A stretch of 64,000 nt of DNA from Planctomycetota bacterium. GTDB lineage: Bacteria; Planctomycetota; MHYJ01; WSZJ01; JACPWG01. The stretch covers positions 124,001 through 188,000 of the forward strand of contig JACPWG010000081.1 in the NCBI GenBank assembly GCA_016197205.1, given 5' to 3'. Below, piece by piece: positions 50,723 through 59,671 of this stretch. Within the stretch, counting starts at the first letter, position 1, and every line of letters starts with the position of its first letter. Under the pieces are notes generated by a model that had not been told where the DNA came from, made no database searches, and worked only from the letters and a program-made list of their open reading frames with translations. The position numbers and the translations under genes were made by a program.

Positions 50723-53700
50723 GGCCGTCGGTCCTCCAGCACCTGCCCCGCCATCCGCCCGGCGAACACGCGCAGGTCGTCCAGGTAGTCGTAGAAGAGC
50801 GGCACGACGACGAGCGAGACTACGGTCGACGCCAACAGTCCGCCCATGATCGCCCGCCCCATCGGGTAGTACGGGATGCCCATCAGGTTCGAGTTCCCCA
50901 CGGCCATCGGGATCAGGCCGACCAGCGTCGTCAGCGCGGTCATCCAGATCGGCCGGAACCGGTCGCGCCCGGCCTCCAGAATCGCTTCGCGTCGACCCAG
51001 ACCCTCCCCGCGCAGCCGGTTCACGAGGTCCACGAGCACGATCGCGTTGTTCACTACGACCCCCACGAGGATGATCACGCCGATCGAGGCCATCATGTCG
51101 ATCGGGGTCCCCGTCAGCCAGAGGGTCCAGTACACGCCGAAGAACGCATACGGGATCGACGCCATCACCGCGAGCGGCAGGACGAAGGACTCGAAGAGGA
51201 ACCCCATCAACAGGAACACGAAGACCATCGCCAGGAGGATCGCGAACATGAACGTGCCGGAGTTCTCCGCCATTTTCGACAGCCGCGTCCCCTTGTCCCA
51301 CTCGTAGCCGCGGGGCAGCTCAAAGCCCTTCATCCGCTCGTCGAGGGCCGCCGACAGGCTCGCCAGGTCGTCCTTCCGCGTGAGGATCTTCACGTTGAAG
51401 CACGTCCGCCGGTCCTGCCGTGAGATCGTGCCGAGCCCGCGCGCGAAAGCAAAGGACGCGACGCCCTCCAGCGGGACTTCGCGCCCCTCGCGGTTCGCGA
51501 CGGCGACGTTCCGGAGCAGGGCGAGGCTCTCGCGGACCTCGGTCGAAAACCGCACGCGCATCGGGATCTCGCGGTCCCCGAGTCGGAAGTCCGGCAGGCC
51601 CGACCCGCGCAGGGCGTACAGCACCGTCCCGCCGACCGCCCACGAATCCACGCCGTGCTTCGCGGCGAGCGCCCGGTCCACGGTGACGTGGATCTCCGGG
51701 CCGCCCTCCTCCAGCTCCGTCTCCACGCCCAACACGCCGGGGAGGTCCCGCACGCGACGCCGGACCTCCTCCGCAAGGCCGACGAGCGTCTCGGTGCTTT
51801 CACCGCGCAGGCGCAGCGTCACGCTGCCGTCCCCGGACTCCGAGTTCTTCCAATTGATGCGCAGGTCCACGCCGGGCAGGGTGGGCAGCAGGGCCTTCAC
51901 CTTTTCCAGGACCTCGTCCACGCGCCGGCCGGACTTCGACTGGGACTTGAGGAAGAGGCCGAGGTGGGCCCTCGTTTCCCGGAAGCTCGCGAAGAGGTTC
52001 TCGATGCCCAGCTCCTCGCGGTGGGAAAGCAGCACGTTTTCGAGGAGGGACACGGTCTGGTTCGCGTCGTCCAGGTCGTAGTGCTCCGGGAACCGGAAGC
52101 TCAGGTGGATCGTCCCCGGGTGCCCTTCGACCTCGTCCACGCGCTTCACATGCTGGTAGGGCCACGCGCTGGAGCCGAGGAGCAGCAGCGAAAGGACGAG
52201 CGCCTCGAGTCGGTGGCCGAGGGCGCAGGCGAGGCAGCGGCCGTAGGCGCGCCGGCACCAGGCGATGGCCGCCAGCTCGCGCGGGGGCTTGCCGCCGGCC
52301 AGCCGCGCGGCCGCGACCGGGACGAAAATGAGCGCGACGATGAGGGACGCCCCAAGCGACCACGAGACCGGCGCGCTGAGCTGCCCCATGTAGAAGCGGA
52401 ACTCCGCGCTTTCGTTCATGAGGATGAGAGGCAGGAACACGACCACGCTCGTCGCGGTCGAGAGGATCACGGCCAGCGCGACCTCGCCCGCGCCCACGCC
52501 GGAGGCCTCGCGCATGTTGCGTCCCTGCAGCCGCAGGCGGTACACGTTTTCGACGACGACGATCGAATTGTCGACGAGCATGCCCACGGCGAGCGTGAGC
52601 CCCATGAGGGTGATGAGGTTCAGGCTCCCGCCCGAGAAGTAAAGGACCGCGAGGGTGAGCAGGAACGAGACCGGGATCGAGAGCGCGATGAGGAGCGTCA
52701 TCCGGACCCGGAAGAGGAAGAGGTAGAGCACGGCGACGGCAAGGAGGCCGCCCAGCCAGGCGCTCTCGATCAGGTTGTCGATCGCCTCGCCGATCCACTT
52801 CCCCTGATCGAAGAGGATGGCCGAGCGCAGCCCCGCGAACTCGGGCTCCGCGGGGAGCTCGTTCTCGACCACGCGCCGCACCGCGCGGCACACGTCGACC
52901 GTGTTCGCCGTCGATTCGCGGTAGATGGCGAGCGTCACCGCGGGCCGGCGATCGATGCGCGTGATCCGCTCGCGGATGGACGACGCGAGCCCGACCTCGG
53001 CGACGTCGCGCAGGAGCACGCCGGGCGCCACGGGCAGGTCGCGGATGGCGTCCAGGGAGTCGAGGCGCGCGAGGGAGCGGACCAGGTAGCGACGCCCGCC
53101 GTCCTCCACCACGCCGCTCGCGAGGGAGAAGTTGCTCGAGCGCAGCGCTTGCACGAGGGAGTACGCGTCCAGGTGCCGCGACTTCACGCGGGCGGGGTCG
53201 AGGTCGATCGAGACGATACGGTCGACCAGGCCGTCCAGCTCCACTTTGGCCACGCCGGGCAGCCGCTCCAGGCGCGGCTTGAGGCCCTTCTCGATGAGCA
53301 CGTACGGGTCGGCCGCGAGGCCGGACCCGCCGCCCGCGCCGCCGCCTGCGCCCGCCCCGCCCCCATCGCCCGGAGTGCCGGGCGCGACGCCCATCCAAAC
53401 CACGGGCGCATCGTTGACGTCGTTTTTCCACACGTAGACCTGGTTCGCGTCGGCCGGGAAGCGACCGCGGACTCGGTTGATTCGGTCGGTCACCTCCGCG
53501 TACGCGAGATCCATGTCCGCATTCGCGTGGAAGGAAAGGGAGACCTGGCACCCGTTCGACGAGGAATTGGTGCCGAGCTCCGTCACGTGCCGAACGGTCC
53601 CGAGCATCTCCTCCAGCGGGCGGGCGATCGAGTTTTCCACCTCCTGGGGATTCGCCTGCGGGTACGGGACGTAGACCCACAGGTGGGGAGAGGTGAAGCC

Positions 53701-53835
53701 GGAGGGCATGAGCTGGACGGGCATGCGCAGGTAGGCGAGGACGCCGACGACGACGCCGGCGACGAAGAGCATCGCGACGGTGACGGGTCGATCCATGGCC
53801 AGGCCGACGAGGCCGGCGGGGCGGGAAGAAGACAT
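50719..53835 (-). CDS. RND-family efflux permease
   Basis: 1038 residues, full length for AcrB/HAE1-type proteins. The N-terminal first membrane helix (PVTVAMLFVAGVVVGVLAYLR) and large periplasmic loops are followed by the internal repeat. GMLVDNSIVVVENVYRLR in the first half carries the aspartate of the proton relay, and GVVVNNAIVLVDLVNRLRGEG repeats it in the second. PDANQVYVWKND and GGAGAGGGAGGGSG show a Gly-rich loop around residue 165. No membrane fusion protein or outer membrane factor gene is next to it, so the rest of the pump is elsewhere or it works alone. Confidence 0.9.
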   Translation of the reverse strand: MSSSRPAGLVGLAMDRPVTVAMLFVAGVVVGVLAYLRMPVQLMPSGFTSPHLWVYVPYPQANPQEVENSIARPLEEMLGTVRHVTELGTNSSSNGCQVSLSFHANADMDLAYAEVTDRINRVRGRFPADANQVYVWKNDVNDAPVVWMGVAPGTPGDGGGAGAGGGAGGGSGLAADPYVLIEKGLKPRLERLPGVAKVELDGLVDRIVSIDLDPARVKSRHLDAYSLVQALRSSNFSLASGVVEDGGRRYLVRSLARLDSLDAIRDLPVAPGVLLRDVAEVGLASSIRERITRIDRRPAVTLAIYRESTANTVDVCRAVRRVVENELPAEPEFAGLRSAILFDQGKWIGEAIDNLIESAWLGGLLAVAVLYLFLFRVRMTLLIALSIPVSFLLTLAVLYFSGGSLNLITLMGLTLAVGMLVDNSIVVVENVYRLRLQGRNMREASGVGAGEVALAVILSTATSVVVFLPLILMNESAEFRFYMGQLSAPVSWSLGASLIVALIFVPVAAARLAGGKPPRELAAIAWCRRAYGRCLACALGHRLEALVLSLLLLGSSAWPYQHVKRVDEVEGHPGTIHLSFRFPEHYDLDDANQTVSLLENVLLSHREELGIENLFASFRETRAHLGLFLKSQSKSGRRVDEVLEKVKALLPTLPGVDLRINWKNSESGDGSVTLRLRGESTETLVGLAEEVRRRVRDLPGVLGVETELEEGGPEIHVTVDRALAAKHGVDSWAVGGTVLYALRGSGLPDFRLGDREIPMRVRFSTEVRESLALLRNVAVANREGREVPLEGVASFAFARGLGTISRQDRRTCFNVKILTRKDDLASLSAALDERMKGFELPRGYEWDKGTRLSKMAENSGTFMFAILLAMVFVFLLMGFLFESFVLPLAVMASIPYAFFGVYWTLWLTGTPIDMMASIGVIILVGVVVNNAIVLVDLVNRLRGEGLGRREAILEAGRDRFRPIWMTALTTLVGLIPMAVGNSNLMGIPYYPMGRAIMGGLLASTVVSLVVVPLFYDYLDDLRVFAGRMAGQVLEDRRP

Positions 53836-53870
53836 GCGAGGTGCTCGGAGAGGAGAGGGGGCGTGGGTTA

Positions 53871-54292
53871 GTGCCCGTAAGAAAACAACTTGCTCGTCTA
53901 ACGGGCAGGGGAGCGGTTTGAATTCTCAATGCTCAATTATCAAGACTCAGACAAGGCTCAAGGTCCAATTCACAATGACCAGCACAGAACGCAGCCCGGG
54001 CACGGAATCGCGGACTCTGCGTACCGCTCCACGAAAGTCGGTGGCCAATAGGCGAAGGCCAGTTTGGCTCCCCGCGAGGCGCGCGAGCGAGGCGTAGGCC
54101 GGGAGAACTACGGCGAGCGAGCGCAACAGAGCGGGCTGCCGAAATCGCCGAGCAAATGGGTCATCCAATTCCGTGGGGAGGTACTGAGCCTTGAACTTTG
54201 AGCCTTGCCTGGAAATTGATCATTGAGCCCTGAGCCTTTTCATGAAGAGCTCCCTGGTTTCCGATTTGCATGAGTTGTTTCTTGACGGGCCC
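53871..54292. mobile_element. Family C element, copy 2, carrying a family B insertion
   Basis: The ends match copy 1 (GTGCCCGTAAGAAAACAACT and TTGTTTCTTGACGGGCCC) and TTA flanks it on both sides (53868-53870 and 54293-54295). Without the 164-bp B element and its 3-bp duplication it measures 255 bp, close to the 253 bp of copy 1. Confidence 0.8.
54021..54184. mobile_element. Family B MITE-like element, 164 bp, copy 2
   Basis: Inserted in family C. Flanks are TGC (54018-54020) and TGA (54185-54187). The homologous empty site in C copy 1 reads ACTCTGAGCC, so TGA was duplicated and one copy has since changed. Confidence 0.85.
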
Positions 54293-54470
54293 TTAGGGTG
54301 TGGTTTGCGGAAGAGAGTCACTACGACGGGTACGGTTCTGTGGGCGTATTTCAAAATTCAAATTGCAAAATTTCAAATCTCAAATTGCGATGTCGAGGGG
54401 CTACCTTTCGTCAAGCGGTCGGGTCGTAGGAGAGCAGGCTCGCCCGTCGCAAATTCTCAATTCTCCAATC

Positions 54471-55340
54471 TCAAACCCTTCCGACATCGGCGAGAAACTC
54501 CCGCATGTACCGATTGACGAGCTCCGGCTGCTCCTGTTGGACCCAGTGGGAACAGCGGGGGATGTAGCGGAGCTGGAGATTGGGGACAAACTCCTCGGTG
54601 CCGTAGGTCAGCTCCACGCCGAGGGCCTCGTCCGCTTCTCCCCAGATGAGCAGGGTCGGGACCCGGACGCGCATGCCCGTCCCGCGGAAGAGGCGAGCGC
54701 CCTGACTCCGACGGATCGCGCGGTAGTAATTGATCGCCGCGGTCAGCGCACCGGGGCGCGCGATCGCCTCCTTGTAGAGCCGGATGTCCGCGTCGGTGAA
54801 GGAGCCCTTGCGGACCTCCATGCCGCGGAACATCCATTCGATGAGCGCGTAGTTCCGTGCGCGGATGAAGCCCTCGGGGATGGCGGGGAGCTGGAAAAAG
54901 CCCATGTACCAGCTCCGGAGCATCTGGCGGGGATTGGTCCGCAGCGCGCGCAGCATGAGCGCCGGGTGGGGGATGTTCATGGCGATCAGCCGGTCGACCC
55001 GCTCCGGCCGTGCGATCGCGAGCCCCCAGGCCACTGCGCCCCCCCAGTCGTGGGCGGCCACGATCGCCCGCTCGTGTCCGAGGACGCGGATCAGGTCGAC
55101 CATGTCCGCGACAAGCGATTCCACTTCGTACCCGGACGGCGGCTTGTCGGTGAGGTTGTAGCCGCGGAGGTCGGGCGCGACGACGGTGAAGTCCTCGCGA
55201 AACGCCGCAAGCTGGTGGCGCCAACTGTACCAGAACTCCGGGAAGCCGTGCAGGAAGAGGAGGAGCGGCCCGCGACCCGCGGTGACGTAGTGCATGCGGA
55301 TGCCGTTGACCTGGGCGTAGCGGTGTTCGAGGTCGTCCAT
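54471..55340 (-). CDS. Alpha/beta hydrolase, epoxide hydrolase-like
   Basis: 289 residues from the ATG at 55338-55340. HGFPEFWYSWRHQL provides the HGxP oxyanion motif, AHDWGGAVAW the nucleophile Asp, and PRCSHWVQQEQPELVN the catalytic His near the C-terminus. An Asp nucleophile in DWGG with HGFPEFWYSW is typical for soluble epoxide hydrolases, which open epoxides to diols. Haloalkane dehalogenases are close relatives but usually have different lid tryptophans. It is a single-gene unit. Confidence 0.88.
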   Translation of the reverse strand: MDDLEHRYAQVNGIRMHYVTAGRGPLLLFLHGFPEFWYSWRHQLAAFREDFTVVAPDLRGYNLTDKPPSGYEVESLVADMVDLIRVLGHERAIVAAHDWGGAVAWGLAIARPERVDRLIAMNIPHPALMLRALRTNPRQMLRSWYMGFFQLPAIPEGFIRARNYALIEWMFRGMEVRKGSFTDADIRLYKEAIARPGALTAAINYYRAIRRSQGARLFRGTGMRVRVPTLLIWGEADEALGVELTYGTEEFVPNLQLRYIPRCSHWVQQEQPELVNRYMREFLADVGRV

Positions 55341-55517
55341 CGAGAGAGCACTCCGCCTACCGCGGCCGGTGGCCGCAACCAAAGCAGGTTGACGAATGAC
55401 CAAGCTCCAAGTACCAATGACCAATCAATGCCGAAGCCCGAATGACCAAGCTGAACACGTGACCGGCGTCAGGGCCGTGGCGCCGTCATCCTTCTTCGCT
55501 GCTGGAGCCCAAGCCCT

Positions 55518-55737
55518 TGGACCCCTACCGGTGAACTTCTTGAAAGCGTCTCCAGATTCGCAGGCGACGAAACCACAAAGACTCGAAGTCACGAAGACCA
55601 CAAAGGCGCTTTTCGGCCGAGCCAGACTCAGCACCCCCTATCGAGTCCTTCGTGGTCCTCGTGCCTTAGTGGCTTTGTGGTTCCGTCGTCCGTTTGGGTT
55701 TCGGGCCTTCGCCCGAGTTGGACATTGGTCATTTTGG
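55518..55737. repeat. Family F repeat, copy 2
   Basis: Nearly identical over more than 200 bp to 17671-17897, in the same orientation. It lies upstream of the epoxide hydrolase-like gene (about 180 bp) in a noncoding gap of about 560 bp, which also holds a family E related stretch (55826-55900). Confidence 0.8.
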
Positions 55738-55902
55738 CCTTGATTGGTCCTTGGAAATTGGTCATTGATCATTGTCCCCATAGGATTTGCGCATGCGACG
55801 CGAATGTTGCGGAGGAATAGCCTAGCGCGGGTAGCGGCAACCAAAGTCGGACACAGGCGTCGCGCCCTTGTTCGAGTTTGGTTGCGGTCATCTGCGTCGC
55901 GG

Positions 55903-57897
55903 TTATTGACCCGGCTCGCCGCCCGCCTGGCGACGCGGCGGGTGGGCCTTGACGAACGACTCCTCGAAGAGCTCGGTCACGACGCGGCCGGACAGGCCGC
56001 GCGGGACAGGGAACCCGAGGAGGTAGAGCACGGTCGGCGTGACGTCGTAGATGGACGCCTGGACCCCGAGCGCGCCCTTCCGGACCGGGCCGCCCGCCGC
56101 CACAAGCACTCCGGTCGGGCCGTGCGCCTCGGGCAGGAGCGGGTTGTGCCGGAGCATCTGGAAGCCATGGTCGCTTACCACGAGCAGGACGGTACGTTCA
56201 TCGGCGGCCTCGAAGCAGGGCCGGAGCCGCCGGTCGAGCCGCCGGTGGTGACCGTTCAGGATCCTGCCCCAGCGACGGACCTCGTCCGCGTCGAGCTCGT
56301 CGAAGCGCTCCGGCCAGCGATGAGGGGCGAAGTAGTGGTTCACCTCGTCCTCCAGACCGGAAACGATCAAGTTCAGGTCCGCGGGCCGACTCTTGAAGAG
56401 CTCGAGGCCGACGCGATGGATGTTTTCCTCGACCGCGGTGTCCCATTTCAGGTGGGCGAGGCGGAGCGGGGTCGGCGCGGCCTCCTGAAGGGAGAGCCGA
56501 AGCTCCACCCAGTCGGCGGCGCTGAAGTCCCCATACTCCGCGAGCCCTTCGACCGGGTACTTCGCGGGCGGGACCGTGAGGGCCTCGACCTCGGCGCGCA
56601 GGCTTTCGGGCTCGACGAGGGCGTGCGTTGCCCGGAGCGGGAAGCGCACCCAAATCCACTCGCGAAAAAAAGCGTCACTGACGATGCAGCCGCGGGGTTC
56701 GGCCGCCGGGTACGACGTCCAGCAGTTCACCACGTTGGCCTTCCCGCCGCCCGCCTCCACGAGCTCCCAGAGCGTGTCGGCCCGCCGATGTTCGGCGGTC
56801 ACGGGGTGGAGCTGCACGAGGCCGAGCATGTGGAGCGAAGCGGCGATGCCCTGGAACGGAAAGAGCCAGCGGCTGTCGAGCCCCTGGCGCGGGGCGAAGC
56901 GGCACCCGGCGCAGTCGAGCGCGAGGTAGGAGATGATCCCGTGCTCGGAGGAGGGCCGACCCGTCTGGATCGTGCTCCAGCAGGTGGGGGACTCGAACGG
57001 CGCCTCCGAGGCCAGGTCGCCGCGCGCGCCGCGAGCGAGCACCCGCTGGAAATGCGGCAGCTCGCCGTCCGCGAGCATGTCGTCGAGGATGTTCCAGGAG
57101 GCACCGTCGAGTCCGAGGAGCAGCACCCGGAGACCGGTCTCCACGCGCTCCGCGGCGGCGGGCCCGGCCCCGCGAGGGGCCTGCGGCCGGAGCGCGGTGC
57201 GGACGGCGCCCGCTGCCAGGTTGCCGCCGAGTACCGCGAGGAGGACGAGGAGCGCGCCCCGGGCGGCGACCCGGTCGGGCAGCCGGCGAAGAGGCCGACC
57301 GGCGAACGCGACGACGGCCAGCGAGACGATCGCGAGCGCGGCGTCGGCCAGGATCCATTGGAACGGATGGAGCCCGCGTTCCACGGCGTGGAACATCGGG
57401 ACGAGGTAGCCGTCGATGGACACGAGCGCGAGGAGAAGCATCGCCGCGTGGAAGAGCAGGCTTTCGGCGAGATGCGCGCCGACCGGGCGGAGCTGAGTGT
57501 TCGCGCGCTCGAGGGCGGGCGCGGCGAGGAAGACGGCCGCGTGCACGGCGCACCGCAGCAGCGCCCACGCCGCGGCGGGCACGGCCAGCCACGCGCCGAG
57601 CAGGAGGCCGAGCGCGGCCTGTTCGGGGAAGGGGCGCGTGAAGTTCATCGTGAGCGCGGCGGGGAGGAGGTAGGCGGAGCCTACGGCGAAGGCCGACACG
57701 AGCGCGGCGAACTCCCTGCGGGCGAGGTCGCGGGCGAAGCGGAGGAGGTGGGGAGTCGGGGTCGCGACCGCGTCCGCCCGCTCGTGGGCGGGGGCCGCGG
57801 CGCTCGAGCCCCCTGCGGGAAGGGGGCCCGCGGCGGCGCCTACGGGCGGGGGACTCTGGCCCTCGCGGAACGCGGAGGCGTCGGGGAGTCCGTCCAT
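55903..57897 (-). CDS. Membrane-bound type I phosphodiesterase/alkaline phosphatase-superfamily protein
   Basis: 664 residues. About 50 Pro/Ala-rich residues precede five or six membrane helices (about 60-245). The catalytic domain (about 258-640) has LLGLDGASWNIL (metal-binding D), SPTCWSTIQTGRPSSEHGI (T or S nucleophile), VVSDHGFQM (D, H) and HGPTGVL (H). These match the nucleotide pyrophosphatase/phosphodiesterase family. The catalytic domain probably faces the periplasm. The substrate could be a phospholipid head group or a nucleotide. Its N-terminal membrane domain sets it apart from the PhnA-like enzyme at 20.6 kb. Confidence 0.85.
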   Translation of the reverse strand: MDGLPDASAFREGQSPPPVGAAAGPLPAGGSSAAAPAHERADAVATPTPHLLRFARDLARREFAALVSAFAVGSAYLLPAALTMNFTRPFPEQAALGLLLGAWLAVPAAAWALLRCAVHAAVFLAAPALERANTQLRPVGAHLAESLLFHAAMLLLALVSIDGYLVPMFHAVERGLHPFQWILADAALAIVSLAVVAFAGRPLRRLPDRVAARGALLVLLAVLGGNLAAGAVRTALRPQAPRGAGPAAAERVETGLRVLLLGLDGASWNILDDMLADGELPHFQRVLARGARGDLASEAPFESPTCWSTIQTGRPSSEHGIISYLALDCAGCRFAPRQGLDSRWLFPFQGIAASLHMLGLVQLHPVTAEHRRADTLWELVEAGGGKANVVNCWTSYPAAEPRGCIVSDAFFREWIWVRFPLRATHALVEPESLRAEVEALTVPPAKYPVEGLAEYGDFSAADWVELRLSLQEAAPTPLRLAHLKWDTAVEENIHRVGLELFKSRPADLNLIVSGLEDEVNHYFAPHRWPERFDELDADEVRRWGRILNGHHRRLDRRLRPCFEAADERTVLLVVSDHGFQMLRHNPLLPEAHGPTGVLVAAGGPVRKGALGVQASIYDVTPTVLYLLGFPVPRGLSGRVVTELFEESFVKAHPPRRQAGGEPGQ

Positions 57898-58175
57898 CTG
57901 TCACCAGCTCCCCAGGGCTCGCCGTCTTTCGAAGCAGCAAGCCGTGAATTGCATTCGACCGCCGGCCAGTGTAGTGTGCGCCCCGCCGGCGGTCAACGGA
58001 TTCCGGAGGCCGCACGTCCGGCGTCCGTCGCCCCTTGCCGGCTCCGCGGGGGGCCCGCAAACCCACAATTCCATTGTATTCGGACGGGGGCGAGCCTAGA
58101 ATAAACGCAGCGAAAACCCGGCTGCGAGCTCCCTTTCCCCCGCCGTCCGCTCGCAAAAAAAACAACAACCCGAAC
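57898..58175. other. Intergenic gap upstream of the phosphodiesterase
   Basis: About 280 bp with no supported gene. It contains an A-tract (about 58155-58163) but no clear promoter pair. Confidence 0.4.
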
Positions 58176-58299
58176 TGAGGCTAAACTCGACCGACGGCGG
58201 CAAATGGCTAGATCATGGCTCCGCGTCCCAGCTAGACGCGGGCGAAATTTGAGATTTGAAATTTGACTTTTTGCAATTTGAAATTCGACCCGGCCGCGT
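58176..58299. repeat. Left arm of a long inverted repeat flanking the radical SAM gene
   Basis: The sequence from TGAGGCTAAACTCGACCGAC to AAATTCGACCCGGCCGCGT is the reverse complement, with a few differences, of 59306-59421. It includes GGCGGCAAATGGCTAGATCA and the AT-rich GATTTGAAATTTGACTTTTT part. The arm overlaps the first 12 codons of the radical SAM gene. Confidence 0.8.
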
Positions 58300-59150
58300 G
58301 GGGCGAATGCGAGCCCAACCGGGACGGGACGAAGGCCTTCGGGGGCTGCACGTTCTGCGCGAACGAGAGCTTCAGTCCGAACACGCGCGGCCCGCGACGG
58401 AGCGTCCGCGACCAGGTGCTTGCCGGGATGGAGTTCTACCGGCGGCGCAACGCGGCGGAGCGCTTCATCGTGTACTTCCAGGCCTTCACGAACACCCACG
58501 CCCCGGCGGAGACGCTGCGGCGGGCGTACGACGAGGCCTTCGTTTCGGACGACGTGATCGGGCTGTCGGTCGGGACGCGGCCGGACTGCGTGCCGGACGA
58601 CGTGCTCGACCTGCTGGCGGAATACGCCCGCAAGTGCGACTTGTGGGTGGAGTACGGCCTCCAGTCGATGCACGACGAGACCCTGCGCGCCGTGAATCGG
58701 GCGCACGGCTTCGCCGAGTACGTGGACGCGGTGGAACGGACGCGGCGCCGTTGCCCGACCGCGCGGATCTGCGCTCACCTGATGCACGGCCTGCCCGGGG
58801 AGACGCCGGCGATGATGCGGGCGACCGTGGAGCGCGTGGCCGACGTGGGGCTGGACGGGATCAAGCTCCACCACCTCTACGTGTCTCCCCGCACCGCGCT
58901 GGAGGCGCAGCTCCGGCGCGGGGAGTTGCGGACGCTCGCTTTCGAGGAGTACGTCGGCCTGGTCTGCGACAGCCTGGAGCGCCTGCCCGCGGAGGTCGTG
59001 GTCCAGCGGCTCATGGGGGAGCTCGACGGTCCCTGGGTGGTCGCGCCGCGTTGGGGCCGCTCGAAGGCGGAAGTCTTGCGTGCGATCGACGGGGAGCTGG
59101 AGCGTCGCGACACCTGGCAGGGGAAGCTGCGCGGCGCGCCGCGTCCCTGA
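58263..59150 (+). CDS. Radical SAM protein of the YhcC/TIGR01212 type, N-terminus altered
   Basis: 295 residues. GGCTFCANESFSP, FIVYFQAFTNTHAP, GLSVGTRPDCVPDDV, VEYGLQSMHDETLRAVNR and HLMHGLPGET mark the YhcC-like radical SAM family, whose exact reaction is unknown. Cluster cysteines are C19, C32 and C35 by my count; the first is followed by E-P-N-R-D-G, one residue longer than the usual CPNRDG. The first about 12 codons come from the left inverted-repeat arm, and about 20-30 residues of the usual N-terminus are missing. It may be non-functional or use a different start. The stop TGA is directly followed by GTACCGCTCC, a scrap of a family B end. Confidence 0.78.
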   Translation: MTFCNLKFDPAAWGECEPNRDGTKAFGGCTFCANESFSPNTRGPRRSVRDQVLAGMEFYRRRNAAERFIVYFQAFTNTHAPAETLRRAYDEAFVSDDVIGLSVGTRPDCVPDDVLDLLAEYARKCDLWVEYGLQSMHDETLRAVNRAHGFAEYVDAVERTRRRCPTARICAHLMHGLPGETPAMMRATVERVADVGLDGIKLHHLYVSPRTALEAQLRRGELRTLAFEEYVGLVCDSLERLPAEVVVQRLMGELDGPWVVAPRWGRSKAEVLRAIDGELERRDTWQGKLRGAPRP

Positions 59151-59305
59151 GTACCGCTCCGCTACTTTTTTTTCAACAAGCCGAAGGGAAGCTAAAATCG
59201 ATCTCTCCGTCCGTTGCCAGAGATGATCGCCGGTAGAGGACGGTGGACTCAGCGCCCGGCCTCTGCGTCTCCGCGTCTCTGTGGTAAAGTCACGCGTTCG
59301 ACCCA

Positions 59306-59421
59306 CACGGCCGGGCCGAATTTCAACTTGCAAAAAGTCAAATTTCAAATTTCGCCCGCGTCTAGCTGGGACACAGAGCCCTGATCCAGCCATTTGCCGC
59401 CGTCGGTCGAGTTTAGCCTCA
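59306..59421. repeat. Right arm of the long inverted repeat
   Basis: This is the reverse complement of 58176-58299, ending in GAGTTTAGCCTCA. A family B element starts directly after the last TCA. The two arms enclose about 1 kb that contains the radical SAM gene and a short noncoding tail. Confidence 0.8.
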
Positions 59422-59585
59422 GTACCGCCCCACAGAATTGGGTGACCAATTTCCTCGACGATTTCGGCCGCCTGCTTCGTTGCGCTCGCTCGACGTAGTT
59501 CTCCGTTACGACGCCTCGCTCGCGCGCCTCGCGGGCGGCCGAACTTGCCTTCGGCTATTGGTCACCGACTTCCGTGGAGCGGTAC
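59422..59585. mobile_element. Family B MITE-like element, 164 bp, copy 3
   Basis: Opposite orientation to copies 1 and 2. The flanks are TCA on both sides (59419-59421 and 59586-59588), a perfect 3-bp duplication. It inserted at the end of the long inverted repeat. Confidence 0.85.
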
Positions 59586-59671
59586 TCAGTCCGGGTTGTT
59601 ATTTTTTTTTGACTCCCTGGCTCATAAGTATGCGTTCGGGTCGCATGGAGCCCTTGCGAGGAGAACCCAGG

